The notes under the pieces are model-generated. The model was not told the origin of the DNA. It saw only the letters and a program-made list of their open reading frames with translations, and did no database searches. This document shows, piece by piece, positions 38,401-48,085 of a stretch of DNA of 64,000 nt. The position numbers and the translations under genes are program-made. Where the stretch lies: NCBI GenBank assembly GCA_963678205.1, contig OY782760.1, forward strand, positions 434,001-498,000. The letters run 5' to 3'. How positions within the stretch are numbered: position 1 is the first letter of the stretch; the number at the start of each line of letters is the position of its first letter. This DNA is from G963556115 sp963678205. Lineage in GTDB: Bacteria; Planctomycetota; SZUA-567.

Positions 38401-38904
38401 ATGGAAGAATTATTCAATATTAACAATATGCGCATGGGTATGGCTTTAAACGCAGCAATTCAAGCATACGAAGAAGGAGAAGTACCTGTAGGAGCTGTTA
38501 TTTTCCATGGAGATAAACTGATTGCAAAAGCCTGGAATCAGAGAGAAAGTTTGAATGACCCTACTGCTCATGCAGAAATTCTTGCAATCACCCAAGCAGC
38601 AGCAACTCTTGAAAGCTGGAGACTTGAAAATTGCAGCATGTATGTAACACTTGAGCCTTGTGCGATGTGCGCTGGAGCAATTATACTTGCAAGAATACCA
38701 AAAGTATTTTTTGGTGCAAAAGATCCAAAAGCTGGAGCATGTGGTAGCGTTCTAGATGTCACCGGCTGCAGCCAATTAAATCATAAGCCTGAGGTAATAT
38801 TTGGTTTAAGAGAAGAAGACTGTAGCAATATTTTAAAAGATTTTTTCTTAGAAAAAAGACAGAATAAAAAGAGAGAGAAGACTGAAAGGACAAAAAATGA
38901 TTGA
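38401..38904 (+). CDS. tadA: tRNA-specific adenosine deaminase
   Basis: This 167-residue zinc enzyme deaminates adenosine-34 of tRNA-Arg(ACG) to inosine. The zinc ligands and catalytic Glu are in HAEILA and PCAMCAGA. Length and motifs match TadA rather than guanine or cytosine deaminases, which share the fold. The ribosome binding site is weak, and the initiating Met could also be Met11 or Met13. It overlaps the next gene by 8 bases. Confidence 0.92.
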   Translation: MEELFNINNMRMGMALNAAIQAYEEGEVPVGAVIFHGDKLIAKAWNQRESLNDPTAHAEILAITQAAATLESWRLENCSMYVTLEPCAMCAGAIILARIPKVFFGAKDPKAGACGSVLDVTGCSQLNHKPEVIFGLREEDCSNILKDFFLEKRQNKKREKTERTKND

Positions 38905-39385
38905 TGCACTTATTACATATCATTCTCAAAGTGGCACGACAAAGAGTCTAGCAGAAGCAATTGCAACTGGTCTACAAGAAGGCGGCGTCAGCTATGAAAT
39001 TAAACCTATATCTGAAGTAGCAGTAAATGATCTTATAAATTACCGTGCTATTCTAATAGGCACTCCAGTATACTACGGGATGCCTTCGTCAGAAATTATC
39101 AAATTTTTTGAAGAAACTGTATCTATTCACGGCCGTCTTGAAGGCAAACTTGGAGGTGCTTTTGCGACTTCTTCATATATCGGTGGCGGAAATGAAACAG
39201 CATGTCTTGCAATAGTAAAATCACTAATGGTTCACGGTATGCTTATTGTCGGAGCTGACAAAGGTGACCATTTTGGTCCAGTTGGCGTTGGCACACCCGA
39301 TGACGTAAGCTTTAGAAGCGGTAACAATTACGGAAAACTAATGGCAAAGCAGATTAAACGTTATATGAGCATAGATACTGAGTAA
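38897..39385 (+). CDS. flavodoxin-like protein (WrbA-type fold)
   Basis: This 162-residue FMN-binding protein has a phosphate loop at HSQSGTTKSLAEAI. GTPVYYGMPSSEI and the glycine-rich TSSYIGGGNET resemble WrbA-type NAD(P)H:quinone reductases, though it is shorter than typical WrbA. AAAGGA precedes the ATG within the end of tadA, so the two are translated together. Its electron partner is unknown. Confidence 0.82.
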   Translation: MIDALITYHSQSGTTKSLAEAIATGLQEGGVSYEIKPISEVAVNDLINYRAILIGTPVYYGMPSSEIIKFFEETVSIHGRLEGKLGGAFATSSYIGGGNETACLAIVKSLMVHGMLIVGADKGDHFGPVGVGTPDDVSFRSGNNYGKLMAKQIKRYMSIDTE

Positions 39386-39391
39386 ATCTTT

Positions 39392-40180
39392 ATGACAAAA
39401 ATATTCAAGAACAAGGTTGCTTGGGTAATCGGAGCTTCTTCTGGTATAGGTCATGCCATTGCAAAACAACTCGCAAGCAATGGGACAAAAGTAATTGTTT
39501 CTGGAAGGCGAGAAGAAAAACTTAAGCAACTAGCCTCTATTTCACAAAATATTTGCTCTTTGAGCATTGATTTAACTGATAACCACAAAATATTGACAAA
39601 AGTAAAAGCTGCGATAGAAATATATAATAAAATCGATATTGTTTTCTTTTGTGCAGGGCTATCTCAAAGAACTTTTGCAGAAGCTACTCCTTTAAATAAC
39701 ACCAGAAGAATCATGGAGACCAATTTTTTCAGCGTAGTAACTATTGCAAAAGAGTTGCTACCTGTAATGAAACGAAATAATGGTGGTAGATTTGTCATCT
39801 TAAGTAGTATTATGGGCAAGTTTGGAGCGCAGCAACGCAGCTCATACTCTGCAAGCAAACATGCTCTACATGGTTACTTTGAATCTCTTCGTGCAGAAGA
39901 GACAAAAAATAACATCAAAGTTACCATCGCAATTCTTGGATATATTAATACAGAATTCTCAAAGCAGGCTCTTATTGAGAATGGAGAAAGTTATAATAAA
40001 ATTGACAATGGACAGCAAAATGGCATGTCCGCTGAGGAATGTGCACACAAAATTATAAAAGGAATTCAATGCGACAAAGAAGAACTGTTAATTGGAGGGT
40101 GGGAAAAATATGCCACATTCATCAAACGCTTTGCGCCAAGATTTCTTTCAAAAATATTACGTAGTAAAAATATTAATTAA
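39392..40180 (+). CDS. short-chain dehydrogenase/reductase
   Basis: This 262-residue Rossmann-fold oxidoreductase has the cofactor motif GASSGIGHAIA, the catalytic Tyr-Lys pair in YSASKHAL and the catalytic Ser in ILSSI. The substrate is not evident. It starts 6 bases after the flavodoxin-like gene, so tadA, the flavodoxin-like gene and this gene form one unit. Confidence 0.9.
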   Translation: MTKIFKNKVAWVIGASSGIGHAIAKQLASNGTKVIVSGRREEKLKQLASISQNICSLSIDLTDNHKILTKVKAAIEIYNKIDIVFFCAGLSQRTFAEATPLNNTRRIMETNFFSVVTIAKELLPVMKRNNGGRFVILSSIMGKFGAQQRSSYSASKHALHGYFESLRAEETKNNIKVTIAILGYINTEFSKQALIENGESYNKIDNGQQNGMSAEECAHKIIKGIQCDKEELLIGGWEKYATFIKRFAPRFLSKILRSKNIN

Positions 40181-40219
40181 GCCAGTACCCGGTACCTACA
40201 AGCAGTACCGACTTAATTA
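40174..40219. terminator. imperfect hairpin between convergent genes
   Basis: TAATTAAG/CTTAATTA (40174-40181, 40212-40219) encloses further partial pairing around GTAC. It overlaps the dehydrogenase stop codon, before the lpxA end. Stability is uncertain. Confidence 0.4.
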
Positions 40220-40265
40220 CAACTTATCCGAGAATAGGTATATTCCGTATTACTGTTATAATGTT

Positions 40266-41063
40266 TTATTCAAGATTACCGCTTCTACTACCAGTTGTTT
40301 CAACCATACGTTTCGCATGTTTAAGCATAATATTTACAAACTTTTCAGAACACCATTCCTGTTCTTCAACCTGCTTTATAGCTTCCTCTAAATGAATATC
40401 ACTCTTACATAGCAGTTTAAATACTTTCTTGATATGTTTAAACTCTTCACCTTCATATCCAGCGCGTTTTAATCCTATAACATTAAGTGTTCTTGCCTTT
40501 GCAGTATTACCATCATATATAACCCCTGGTATACAATCATAACGAACAATTGAGTTAGGAGCAACAAAACAACGCTCACCAAGATTTATAAACTGATGAA
40601 CCAATACACTAGCAGAACAAATCACATTATCATGAAGATGGCAGTGGCCTGCAATTTGCGTCATATTTGTCAAAATACAATTATTTTCAACGACACAATC
40701 ATGCGCGATATGCGAATACACCATAAATAGGTTATCATTTCCAATTACAGTCTGACCACTCTGTTTAGTAGTACCTCTATTAATAGTTACATACTCTCTA
40801 ATAACATTGTTATTACCAATAATAACTTTTGTCGGCTCACCCTTATAACCAATATCTTGAGGAGCTCCTCCAATTATTGCAGATGGTGATATGATGTTAC
40901 TTTCACCAAGTTCTGAATAATCCAGCACCTGAGAATGCGCCATCATCTCTGTTTTTTCGCCAATTTTTACATTTTTACCAACAATACAATATGGTCCAAT
41001 TATAGCTGAATCAGCAATCTCAGCAGAAGGATCAACAATTGCGGTAGGGTGAATATTACTCAT
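40266..41063 (-). CDS. lpxA: UDP-N-acetylglucosamine acyltransferase
   Basis: This 265-residue left-handed beta-helix enzyme catalyses the first step of lipid A synthesis. Hexapeptide repeats run through the N-terminal two thirds (IGPYCIVGKNVKIGEK, VIGNNNVIREYVTINRGT). The catalytic His is in HIAHDCVV. The helical C-terminal domain is present. It is last in the lpxD, lpxC-fabZ, lpxA operon, 14 bases after lpxC-fabZ. Confidence 0.96.
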   Translation of the reverse strand: MSNIHPTAIVDPSAEIADSAIIGPYCIVGKNVKIGEKTEMMAHSQVLDYSELGESNIISPSAIIGGAPQDIGYKGEPTKVIIGNNNVIREYVTINRGTTKQSGQTVIGNDNLFMVYSHIAHDCVVENNCILTNMTQIAGHCHLHDNVICSASVLVHQFINLGERCFVAPNSIVRYDCIPGVIYDGNTAKARTLNVIGLKRAGYEGEEFKHIKKVFKLLCKSDIHLEEAIKQVEEQEWCSEKFVNIMLKHAKRMVETTGSRSGNLE

Positions 41064-41077
41064 TCCTATCTCCTAAA

Positions 41078-42358
41078 TTACTCTGCAGCATTACGTGGGA
41101 CAAAGGCGAACTTGATATCAGCAGAACATGCAAGTTCACCATTTACAGTAGCTTTACCAGAAACAACTCCTATTCTACCATTATATTTTTTTACTCTTAC
41201 AGTCAAAAGAAGCTTATCACCAGGAACAACCTGCCTGCGATATTTCACATTATCAACACCTGTAAGCACAGCAAGCTTTCCATCTTCATCACTTGATGAC
41301 ATTCCTAATCCACCAGCCTGCGCAAGTGCTTCCACCTGAAGGACCCCTGGCATTATAGGTTGTCCAGGAAAGTGCCCATTAAAGAATTCTTCATTACTTG
41401 TAAGATTCTTATATGCCACAATCATCTGAGTCTCTTCTCGATCAAGTACTCTATCCACAAGCTGGAATGGATATCGATGAGGCAATTTTTTTCTTATATC
41501 TTGAATATTCATAAAGCCTGCGGGGTATTTTTCTTCCAGAAGCTTTATTCTCAAATTACTTGCAAGGATATTATTCAGCTTATGCCCGCTTTTATTTGCA
41601 ACAATGTGTGTGCCCATTCTCATGCCCGTACAAGCAAGATCACCAATTAAATCAAGGATTTTATGAGCTGCAGTTTCATTTTCTACTCTAAATTGATTAT
41701 TAACCACTTTGTCGCCATCAATAACAAGTGTATTTTGAGTATTAGCACCTTTCCCAAAACCAGCCTTCTGTAATAGTTCTACTTCAGACTGCATAACAAA
41801 TGTTCTTGCTGGAGCAATTTCTTTTAAAAATACTTCTGGGGTAATAACTTTCTCGACTATCCCCTGCGCTAGTGTACTTTCTGGATAATCGATAATGTAT
41901 GTAATTTTTAATTCCTGTTTACTTGTTGGGGTAGCAGTAATACTATAGCCACTTGCTCCTGCTGCGACAGTACTTTTTAACTGATAAAATTCCGCTTCTT
42001 CATCAAGCTCAACAAGACCAACTTCATCAATCTTCTGAGCAAATTCAAGTGAAGAGCCATCACAGCCAGGGATCTCTTCACCTTCAACCTCAATAATTGC
42101 ATTATCTACACCCATGCCATAAAGAGCCGCCAATATATGCTCTGCAGTATTGATTTTAGTTTCTTTTCGCAGTTCTAATATTGATCTATGCTTACTTCCA
42201 TCAATATACCATGGACGTACAAGACCTGTATCCTTGCCAGAGACAAACATGTATCCAACATTGGCTTCAGCCGGCTTTACTGTGACTTTACACTCCTCAC
42301 CTAAGTGAAGTCCTATGCCAGATACAATAAATTCAGTTTTAAGAGTTGTTTGCTTCAT
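41078..42358 (-). CDS. lpxC-fabZ: bifunctional LpxC deacetylase / FabZ dehydratase fusion
   Basis: This 426-residue fused protein carries LpxC in residues 1 to about 275. Zinc motifs are AEHILAALYG and HKILDLIGDLAC. It deacetylates UDP-3-O-acyl-GlcNAc, the committed step of lipid A synthesis. Residues from about 285 are FabZ, the 3-hydroxyacyl-ACP dehydratase, with LPHRYPFQLVDRV, the catalytic His in NGHFPGQPIMPGV and the Glu in EALAQ. The fusion couples lipid A and fatty-acid synthesis, which compete for hydroxyacyl-ACP. It is known in several phyla. The start overlaps the lpxD end by 20 bases. Confidence 0.96.
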   Translation of the reverse strand: MKQTTLKTEFIVSGIGLHLGEECKVTVKPAEANVGYMFVSGKDTGLVRPWYIDGSKHRSILELRKETKINTAEHILAALYGMGVDNAIIEVEGEEIPGCDGSSLEFAQKIDEVGLVELDEEAEFYQLKSTVAAGASGYSITATPTSKQELKITYIIDYPESTLAQGIVEKVITPEVFLKEIAPARTFVMQSEVELLQKAGFGKGANTQNTLVIDGDKVVNNQFRVENETAAHKILDLIGDLACTGMRMGTHIVANKSGHKLNNILASNLRIKLLEEKYPAGFMNIQDIRKKLPHRYPFQLVDRVLDREETQMIVAYKNLTSNEEFFNGHFPGQPIMPGVLQVEALAQAGGLGMSSSDEDGKLAVLTGVDNVKYRRQVVPGDKLLLTVRVKKYNGRIGVVSGKATVNGELACSADIKFAFVPRNAAE

Positions 42359-43403
42359 TAATTAATTCCTCCAATTTATCTTCAAGGGTTTTTATTCTAT
42401 CTTTCAGTTTATCGATGCCTCTGATATTTTTATATTCTTTATATTTTTGTCTATATTCAACAGCAGGCTGACCAACCATAGTCTGTCCAGCTTCAACATC
42501 TGTCGCAACTCCTGATTTTGCATAAAAGATACAACCATCCCCAACTTTTATATGATCAGCAAATCCAACCTGTCCTCCAGCCGCAACTCCTTTACCAATC
42601 TGTACCGATCCACTAACACCAACATGCGCAGCAAATACTGAACAGGCACCAATTTGACAGTTATGTGCAATATGCACCAAATTATCTATTTTACACCCAT
42701 AGCCAATTAGTGTGCTCGAAAAACGCCCCCGGTCAATAGTAGAATTTGCCCCAACTTCAACCTTATCCTCAATAATTACATCTCCAACATGATGAATTTT
42801 TAAATGCTCATTTCCATCCCACTGGAAACCAAACCCATCAGCACCAATAACAACACCGCTATGAAGGATAACTTCATTGCCTATAATGCAATTATAATAA
42901 ATTGAAACATTTGCATAAATTATACAATTAGAGCCTATTTTTACTTTTTTGCCAATATAGGATCCAGGGTAAATTATAGAGTTTTCACCCACTTCAGCCC
43001 CATCCTCAATTACAACATTTGCCCCTATTGCGACACCATCTCCAATTACAACATTGTCAAAAATAACCGCAGATGAATGTATCCCTTTCTGGATATGAGG
43101 TATCTCTGGAGCCATTGCATTAGCAACCTTCACAAAAACAACCTCAGGTTTTTCCACCTTTATTAATGTACAGCCTAAATCATCTGGTGCATCTTTACCA
43201 ACAATAGCAAGTTTTGGATTCAGCTCTTTCAGGAGTTTATAATTTTTCCTCCCAACCGCAAATGTTATAGAATCCTGCACAATACCATCTAAACCTACAG
43301 CTGCAGAAACTTCGACGCTATCGTCTCCTAAAAGTTCTACATCACTACCAATTACATCTAAGATCCATTTTACTGAGTATTTTTTCATATACATGCCAAT
43401 CAT
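42339..43403 (-). CDS. lpxD: UDP-3-O-acylglucosamine N-acyltransferase
   Basis: This 354-residue enzyme has an N-terminal uridine-binding domain and a long left-handed beta-helix of hexapeptide repeats. The active-site region is LVHIAHNCQIGA. A C-terminal helical extension (DKLKDRIKTLEDKLEELI) is typical. It adds the N-linked hydroxyacyl chain in lipid A synthesis. Three in-frame ATG codons (43403, 43394, 43388) make the exact start uncertain. Confidence 0.95.
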   Translation of the reverse strand: MIGMYMKKYSVKWILDVIGSDVELLGDDSVEVSAAVGLDGIVQDSITFAVGRKNYKLLKELNPKLAIVGKDAPDDLGCTLIKVEKPEVVFVKVANAMAPEIPHIQKGIHSSAVIFDNVVIGDGVAIGANVVIEDGAEVGENSIIYPGSYIGKKVKIGSNCIIYANVSIYYNCIIGNEVILHSGVVIGADGFGFQWDGNEHLKIHHVGDVIIEDKVEVGANSTIDRGRFSSTLIGYGCKIDNLVHIAHNCQIGACSVFAAHVGVSGSVQIGKGVAAGGQVGFADHIKVGDGCIFYAKSGVATDVEAGQTMVGQPAVEYRQKYKEYKNIRGIDKLKDRIKTLEDKLEELINEANNS

Positions 43404-43437
43404 AATAATATTAATAATATACTAATAATATATGATA

Positions 43438-43465
43438 GAAGCGACGATTGCAAGATCGTCGCTTC
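43438..43465 (-). terminator. hairpin between ompH and lpxD
   Basis: A perfect 11-bp stem GAAGCGACGAT/ATCGTCGCTTC (43438-43448, 43455-43465) has a 6-base loop. It lies 28 bases after the ompH stop and 35 bases before the lpxD start. The T-tract on the minus strand is interrupted, so it may terminate or attenuate and so set ompH above the lpx genes. Confidence 0.6.
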
Positions 43466-43493
43466 AAAATCATTTATAAGTAATAATTAAATA

Positions 43494-44114
43494 CTAATTT
43501 TTTCCTCTTTTAGAGTTAATAGCATTCATAATTTTGATAACTTCGTCAGTCATATCATTCTCAGGAGCTATATACTGAACCTGACGGCGAAGAATTTCAC
43601 TAATAATTGCTTCAGGAGAATTAGATTTTTCCAATTTATCAGAAAGTTCTACATCAGGAGCAGTAATAACAATGTCATAATTACGTATTTTTACAAGATG
43701 CTTGATTGCCTTCTGAAAATCCGCATATACTCCACGCCAGTAATTCGCCATCTTAGTACGTGTGAGCTTTTGAAAACGCTCTGCTTTATCCTGTAACTGC
43801 AACTGAAGAATCTGAAGTTCAAGAACTTTCTTTTTATACTGATATGTATCAGGAGCAAGAAAAGCATCACTCTGAAGTTTTTCCTGTTGAGTTCTAATTA
43901 CTTTTTGCAGGTCTTCAATTTCTTTTTCTTCCTGCCTAAAGCTTGCTCTAATCTGTGTTTCCATCTGCTTTGCATAATCAGAATTTCTAAATACTTCTTC
44001 AATTCTAACAACAACAACAGAACTTGGGGCTGGCTCTTCTGCTTTTGCTTGGTTATATCCTGCATAAGCACTAATTACAAGAGCTGCAAGAAACAACTTA
44101 TAGATCAATTTCAT
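43494..44114 (-). CDS. OmpH/Skp-family periplasmic chaperone
   Basis: This 206-residue protein has a signal peptide (about residues 1-25, ending QAKA). The mature protein is dominated by long coiled-coil arms (about 60-130, rich in Glu, Gln, Lys and Leu), as in Skp, which holds unfolded outer-membrane proteins in the periplasm. AGGGAGA precedes the ATG. Its place beside lpx genes and near bamA is the common arrangement in Gram-negative bacteria. Confidence 0.9.
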   Translation of the reverse strand: MKLIYKLFLAALVISAYAGYNQAKAEEPAPSSVVVVRIEEVFRNSDYAKQMETQIRASFRQEEKEIEDLQKVIRTQQEKLQSDAFLAPDTYQYKKKVLELQILQLQLQDKAERFQKLTRTKMANYWRGVYADFQKAIKHLVKIRNYDIVITAPDVELSDKLEKSNSPEAIISEILRRQVQYIAPENDMTDEVIKIMNAINSKRGKN

Positions 44115-44290
44115 TATTACTTCTCCCTTAAATTTAATTCAACTAAAATTAGATAATTTACTTTTTTATACTTACATTACATTATAAGTTTTACATATTT
44201 ATATGCCTATAGTCAACGCATAATATAACTATTTTTAAAGTATTATCCAAACAAGTATATTAAGTTTGTTTTTAGTCTTATTAATGAATA

Positions 44291-44875
44291 CTATCCCTGC
44301 AGAGCTTTTCTAATTAATTCCTCCAGCTTTAGATCATTCCCAGATCCAAGCACTTTTTCTACTCTAATAATACCTTCTTTTTCAGGAATCCCCATAGCTT
44401 CAAGCGCTTTTACAGCATCTGTAGCTATCGCGCCCAATACTCCAACAGACCCAGAGTTATATAAGTCATCGGACAATGTAGTTTTCGCTCCTTTTAGTTC
44501 CAAAATTATCCTTTTAGCTGTTTTATCACCAATTCCTTTGATCTTTTTAAGAAACATAGTATCCTGTTTTTCAATCGCAAGAATAAAATCTTTTGGAGAC
44601 GCAGAAGAAAGAATTTGAATTGCGGTAGCAGCTCCCACACCGCTAATGCCAATAAGAACTCTGAATAAAGATCTTTCATCATCTGTTAAGAAACCAAATA
44701 TTGATATGTCATCTTCTCTAACTGCCAAGTGAGTAAGAATCAAATACTCCTGCCCAATTGTAACTTTTGAGGTAGTTGAAATAGGAGCACAAATGTCCCA
44801 CCCTATTCCACCTACCTCAAGAATTATTTTTCCAGGAATAACTTTTACAACTAGACCTCTTAAATGATTATACAT
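44291..44875 (-). CDS. ruvA: Holliday junction DNA helicase subunit RuvA
   Basis: This 194-residue DNA-binding protein has an OB-fold N-terminal domain (MYNHLRGLVVKVIPGKI), two helix-hairpin-helix motifs (LIGISGVGAATAIQIL and IKGIGDKTAKRIILEL) and the small C-terminal domain that contacts RuvB. It holds four-way junctions for branch migration. ruvB and ruvC are not adjacent. Confidence 0.96.
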   Translation of the reverse strand: MYNHLRGLVVKVIPGKIILEVGGIGWDICAPISTTSKVTIGQEYLILTHLAVREDDISIFGFLTDDERSLFRVLIGISGVGAATAIQILSSASPKDFILAIEKQDTMFLKKIKGIGDKTAKRIILELKGAKTTLSDDLYNSGSVGVLGAIATDAVKALEAMGIPEKEGIIRVEKVLGSGNDLKLEELIRKALQG

Positions 44876-45291
44876 CTGCCCTACCTTTTATAGTCTGTTT
44901 ATTTAAAATACTAATAATAAGTTTATATATTTTAAGCACAAAGGCAAATATATATGTTTATTACTTCACCGAACTAAAAAATTTGAGCGAATGATATAAG
45001 TATAGTTTTGACATTACTCTTTACATACGTATACAAATATAAATTATGCACAGTAAAAATTCAAAATATCCCGATTAAAGTTGGAGTTAAAGTTTATTTT
45101 TGACGATAAGTTTCTGAGAAAGGTTGACACTTTTCTTCTTAACATCCTTATTATACTAAAGTTATCAAATAATAAGGGCTTATTGCTTTTTACTGAAAAG
45201 GTGCTATAATAAATAGGAGTTCAAAGTCGTATAAATGGTTATTTTAAATAAAGTTGCGAAAATGGGCTCCGCAAAAATGCGGGGGATAATA
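44876..45291. other. intergenic region between divergent ruvA and bamA
   Basis: This 416-base AT-rich region contains no convincing coding frame. The bamA promoter and leader lie in its right third; I see nothing definite in the rest. Confidence 0.5.
45183..45210 (+). promoter_or_regulatory. bamA promoter
   Basis: TTGCTT (45183-45188), a 16-base spacer and a perfect TATAAT (45205-45210) preceded by TGC form an extended -10 promoter. The predicted leader is about 75 bases to the ATG at 45292. Confidence 0.65.
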
Positions 45292-47943
45292 ATGAAAAAC
45301 ACCTTTAAAATAGGATTAATATTACTATTTATAAATTTCGTCTGTATCAATACTTTTGCAGATGCTTTCGATCTTCCTGATGTTCCTGGTGGCACAGACC
45401 TCTCAGAACCAAATAATCAGAATAGTGATAACTTTTCCCGTGATTTCATATTGGAAGAGGAAGCAGATAACAATAGCGCTCCTGACACACAAGAAAAAGT
45501 TATTGATGATCTAGCTCTTGACAACCTAAATCTTGAAGATACTACAGAAACTGTTGAAGAAAAAAGTAGCGACCCTAGATCTGAACTAGATGCTATATAT
45601 GAAACAGACACCAGTATAACAACTGACGGTACAGAAAATGCACCAATAGTAAATGATATTATCATTCGTGGAGGTTTTGCTACTGCTTCAGAAATTCAAG
45701 CAAAAATGGGAACACGTAAGGGCAGGCCACTAGATAAAAAAATTCTCGAAGAAGACTTCCAGCGCTTATATAAGCTTGGACAATTCGCGGATGTTCAGAT
45801 CAAGGAAGAAGCTCTACCTGATAATCAAGTTAATATAATTGTCCTCTTACGCGAAAAAAATCTAATAAGGCGTATTTCTTTCCGTGGCAACAAAGTAAAA
45901 GCCAAAAAACTTGAGAAAAATATTGAAAGTAAAATTGACACTCGCTACGATCAAGGCCAAGCAACTAGAGATGCAAGATCTCTTGAAGAATACTATAATG
46001 ACAAGTTCTATTATTTTACCAAAGTAACACCTGAAGCAGAGCCATTTGAAGATGGTGTCAGACTTGTATTTAATATTGATGAAGGGCACAAGCTCTGGGT
46101 TCGCAATATACTTTTTAGAGGTAATTACCGCTTTACAGATGAAGCCATTCGTAAAGTAATGCAAACTAGGCAATCTTCATTCTTTATTAGAGGAAAACTT
46201 AATAGAAAAAATCTTGAAGCGGATCTTGAACGTATAAAATTATACTATCAATCAAATGGTTACCTTGATGTTGAAGTAACAGAAAGGCCTTTCCAAATTA
46301 CGCAAGATCCAGAGTATGATGCTGGCTGGTTCAGCCATGATGATGGACATTTATATATTGATATCAATGAGGGCGAGCAGTACAGAGTTGGCAGTGTCAG
46401 CTTTGACGGCAACAAATTAGTAAGTGATAATGACATTAGAAATGTTATTAAAACAATGCCAGGGAAAATATATAGCCCATTAACAGCGATGGAAGACAGT
46501 ACACATATACGTGATATTTACGGAATGTCCCCAAATAGCCGATATTTTACAAAGGTCTTTCCAGAGCGCATATTAACAGAACAGCCAAATGTTGTTGATA
46601 TTGTATTCCATATTCAAGAAAGTGCCCAAGTAGTTATTGAAGATGTTCAAATCGTTGGAAATGACTCATCAAAAGACCGTGTATTCAGGCGTGAACTAGA
46701 ATTCTACCCTGGAGAAATGATAGATTCCGAAAAAATTGAGAATAGTAAGAATAACATCTTAAACCTCGATTATGTCAACGCTGATACTTTTGATATTGGT
46801 GTTAAAGAAGGATCGGCTCCAGACAGAGCAAGAGTTGTTGTTGATCTAGAGGAAAAGCAAACTGGTAATATTGGATTTGGGGTTGGTTTCTCTTCTGCAG
46901 ACCCATTCTCTGGTTCTATTACACTATCTCAGCGTAACTTTGACTTCCAAGATTACCCTGAAAATCTAAAAGAACTTATTACAGGTAAAGCGTTTAAAGG
47001 TGCAGGGCAATATGCTTCTACCAGCGTCTCTATGGGTACAAAGAGCAAGAACTACGGTCTTGATTTCTTCAATCCTTGGATATTTAATAAACCTGTGGGT
47101 TGGGGCTTTGGCTTCTACTACAAAACATATGAATGGGATGAATTTACTCAGGAAACACTCGGAGGCTACACTACATTTAGTAAAAAACTCTGGGTTAAAG
47201 ATCTTACTGCTAGTGCAACATACAGGTTGGACAATGTCAAAATGTATGACTTTGAAGATGGTGCATCTAACTTAATTAAACAAGAAGATGGATCAAACTG
47301 GCTAAGCAGCCTTACTTTTGCTCTCACTTATGATTCGCGTGATAGTATCTTCCGCCCTAACCGTGGTATAAAGGCAGAAGAAAAATTCCAGCTTTATGGA
47401 TCATTCCTTGGCGGAGACTTCTCTTTCTGGAGAAATTCAGCATCATTCCAAGGATTCTTCCCATTCTTTACAGATAATCAGGATAGAAATTGGGTTATTA
47501 CTGGTCGAACAGAATTAAGAACTCAATCGCCTATTGATGACTCAAGAATTCCAACATACGAAATGCTTTACGCTGGTGGTATCGGTTCTGTAAGAGGTTG
47601 GCAAGCAGGCACGTTAGGACCACATGACAGCAGCACTGCTCTTGGTGGCTATACAAGTCAGACTAACTCTGTTGAAATGCTAATCCCACTTTATAAAAAT
47701 CTTATAGAAGGCAGTGCATTCTTTGATATTGGTGGTGCATTCCCTGATACCTGGGATATTTCAGGTGGTGAACGTTCTGGCAGCAATGGTGGCTGTGGCT
47801 ACCGAGCAAGTGTCGGTCTGGGTGTTCATGTTATTACCCCATTATCACCAATGCCAATACGAATTTACTTCCCAATTCCGCTCAACAAACAGGATGGAGA
47901 TGACACTGAATTCATTCAATTCTCATTTGGCGCTACTTTCTAA
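45292..47943 (+). CDS. bamA: outer membrane assembly protein BamA
   Basis: The start at 45292 is chosen because GGGGGAT precedes it and the protein then opens with a signal peptide (MKNTFKIGLILLFINF...NTFADA). The longer frame from 45235 has no ribosome binding site and would bury the signal. The mature protein has an unusual acidic, disordered stretch (about residues 25-125). POTRA domains follow (RISFRGNKVKAKKL, VRNILFRGNYRFTDE, YRVGSVSFDGNKLV, VIEDVQIVGND), then a 16-strand barrel with the conserved VRGW motif (GSVRGWQAG) and a terminal Phe (FSFGATF). It inserts barrel proteins into the outer membrane. Confidence 0.95.
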   Translation: MKNTFKIGLILLFINFVCINTFADAFDLPDVPGGTDLSEPNNQNSDNFSRDFILEEEADNNSAPDTQEKVIDDLALDNLNLEDTTETVEEKSSDPRSELDAIYETDTSITTDGTENAPIVNDIIIRGGFATASEIQAKMGTRKGRPLDKKILEEDFQRLYKLGQFADVQIKEEALPDNQVNIIVLLREKNLIRRISFRGNKVKAKKLEKNIESKIDTRYDQGQATRDARSLEEYYNDKFYYFTKVTPEAEPFEDGVRLVFNIDEGHKLWVRNILFRGNYRFTDEAIRKVMQTRQSSFFIRGKLNRKNLEADLERIKLYYQSNGYLDVEVTERPFQITQDPEYDAGWFSHDDGHLYIDINEGEQYRVGSVSFDGNKLVSDNDIRNVIKTMPGKIYSPLTAMEDSTHIRDIYGMSPNSRYFTKVFPERILTEQPNVVDIVFHIQESAQVVIEDVQIVGNDSSKDRVFRRELEFYPGEMIDSEKIENSKNNILNLDYVNADTFDIGVKEGSAPDRARVVVDLEEKQTGNIGFGVGFSSADPFSGSITLSQRNFDFQDYPENLKELITGKAFKGAGQYASTSVSMGTKSKNYGLDFFNPWIFNKPVGWGFGFYYKTYEWDEFTQETLGGYTTFSKKLWVKDLTASATYRLDNVKMYDFEDGASNLIKQEDGSNWLSSLTFALTYDSRDSIFRPNRGIKAEEKFQLYGSFLGGDFSFWRNSASFQGFFPFFTDNQDRNWVITGRTELRTQSPIDDSRIPTYEMLYAGGIGSVRGWQAGTLGPHDSSTALGGYTSQTNSVEMLIPLYKNLIEGSAFFDIGGAFPDTWDISGGERSGSNGGCGYRASVGLGVHVITPLSPMPIRIYFPIPLNKQDGDDTEFIQFSFGATF

Positions 47944-47963
47944 ATTATATAGCTTAACTCTAG

Positions 47964-47999
47964 CTCCTACTCAAATTTAACTTTGAGTAGGAGTTTTTT
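47964..47999 (+). terminator. Rho-independent terminator of bamA
   Basis: A perfect 12-bp stem CTCCTACTCAAA/TTTGAGTAGGAG (47964-47975, 47982-47993) is followed by six T. Confidence 0.93.
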
Positions 48000-48085
48000 A
48001 TTTCTGATGTTGAATACCAATCTATAATCTATAAAATAGAGAGGTATCAATTTACTGTACACAATTTAATAAAGGTGATAAAACT

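Noticed and set aside
45235..45291. Upstream in-frame start for bamA
   Set aside because: No ribosome binding site precedes it at a working distance, and it would place 19 residues ahead of a normal signal peptide.
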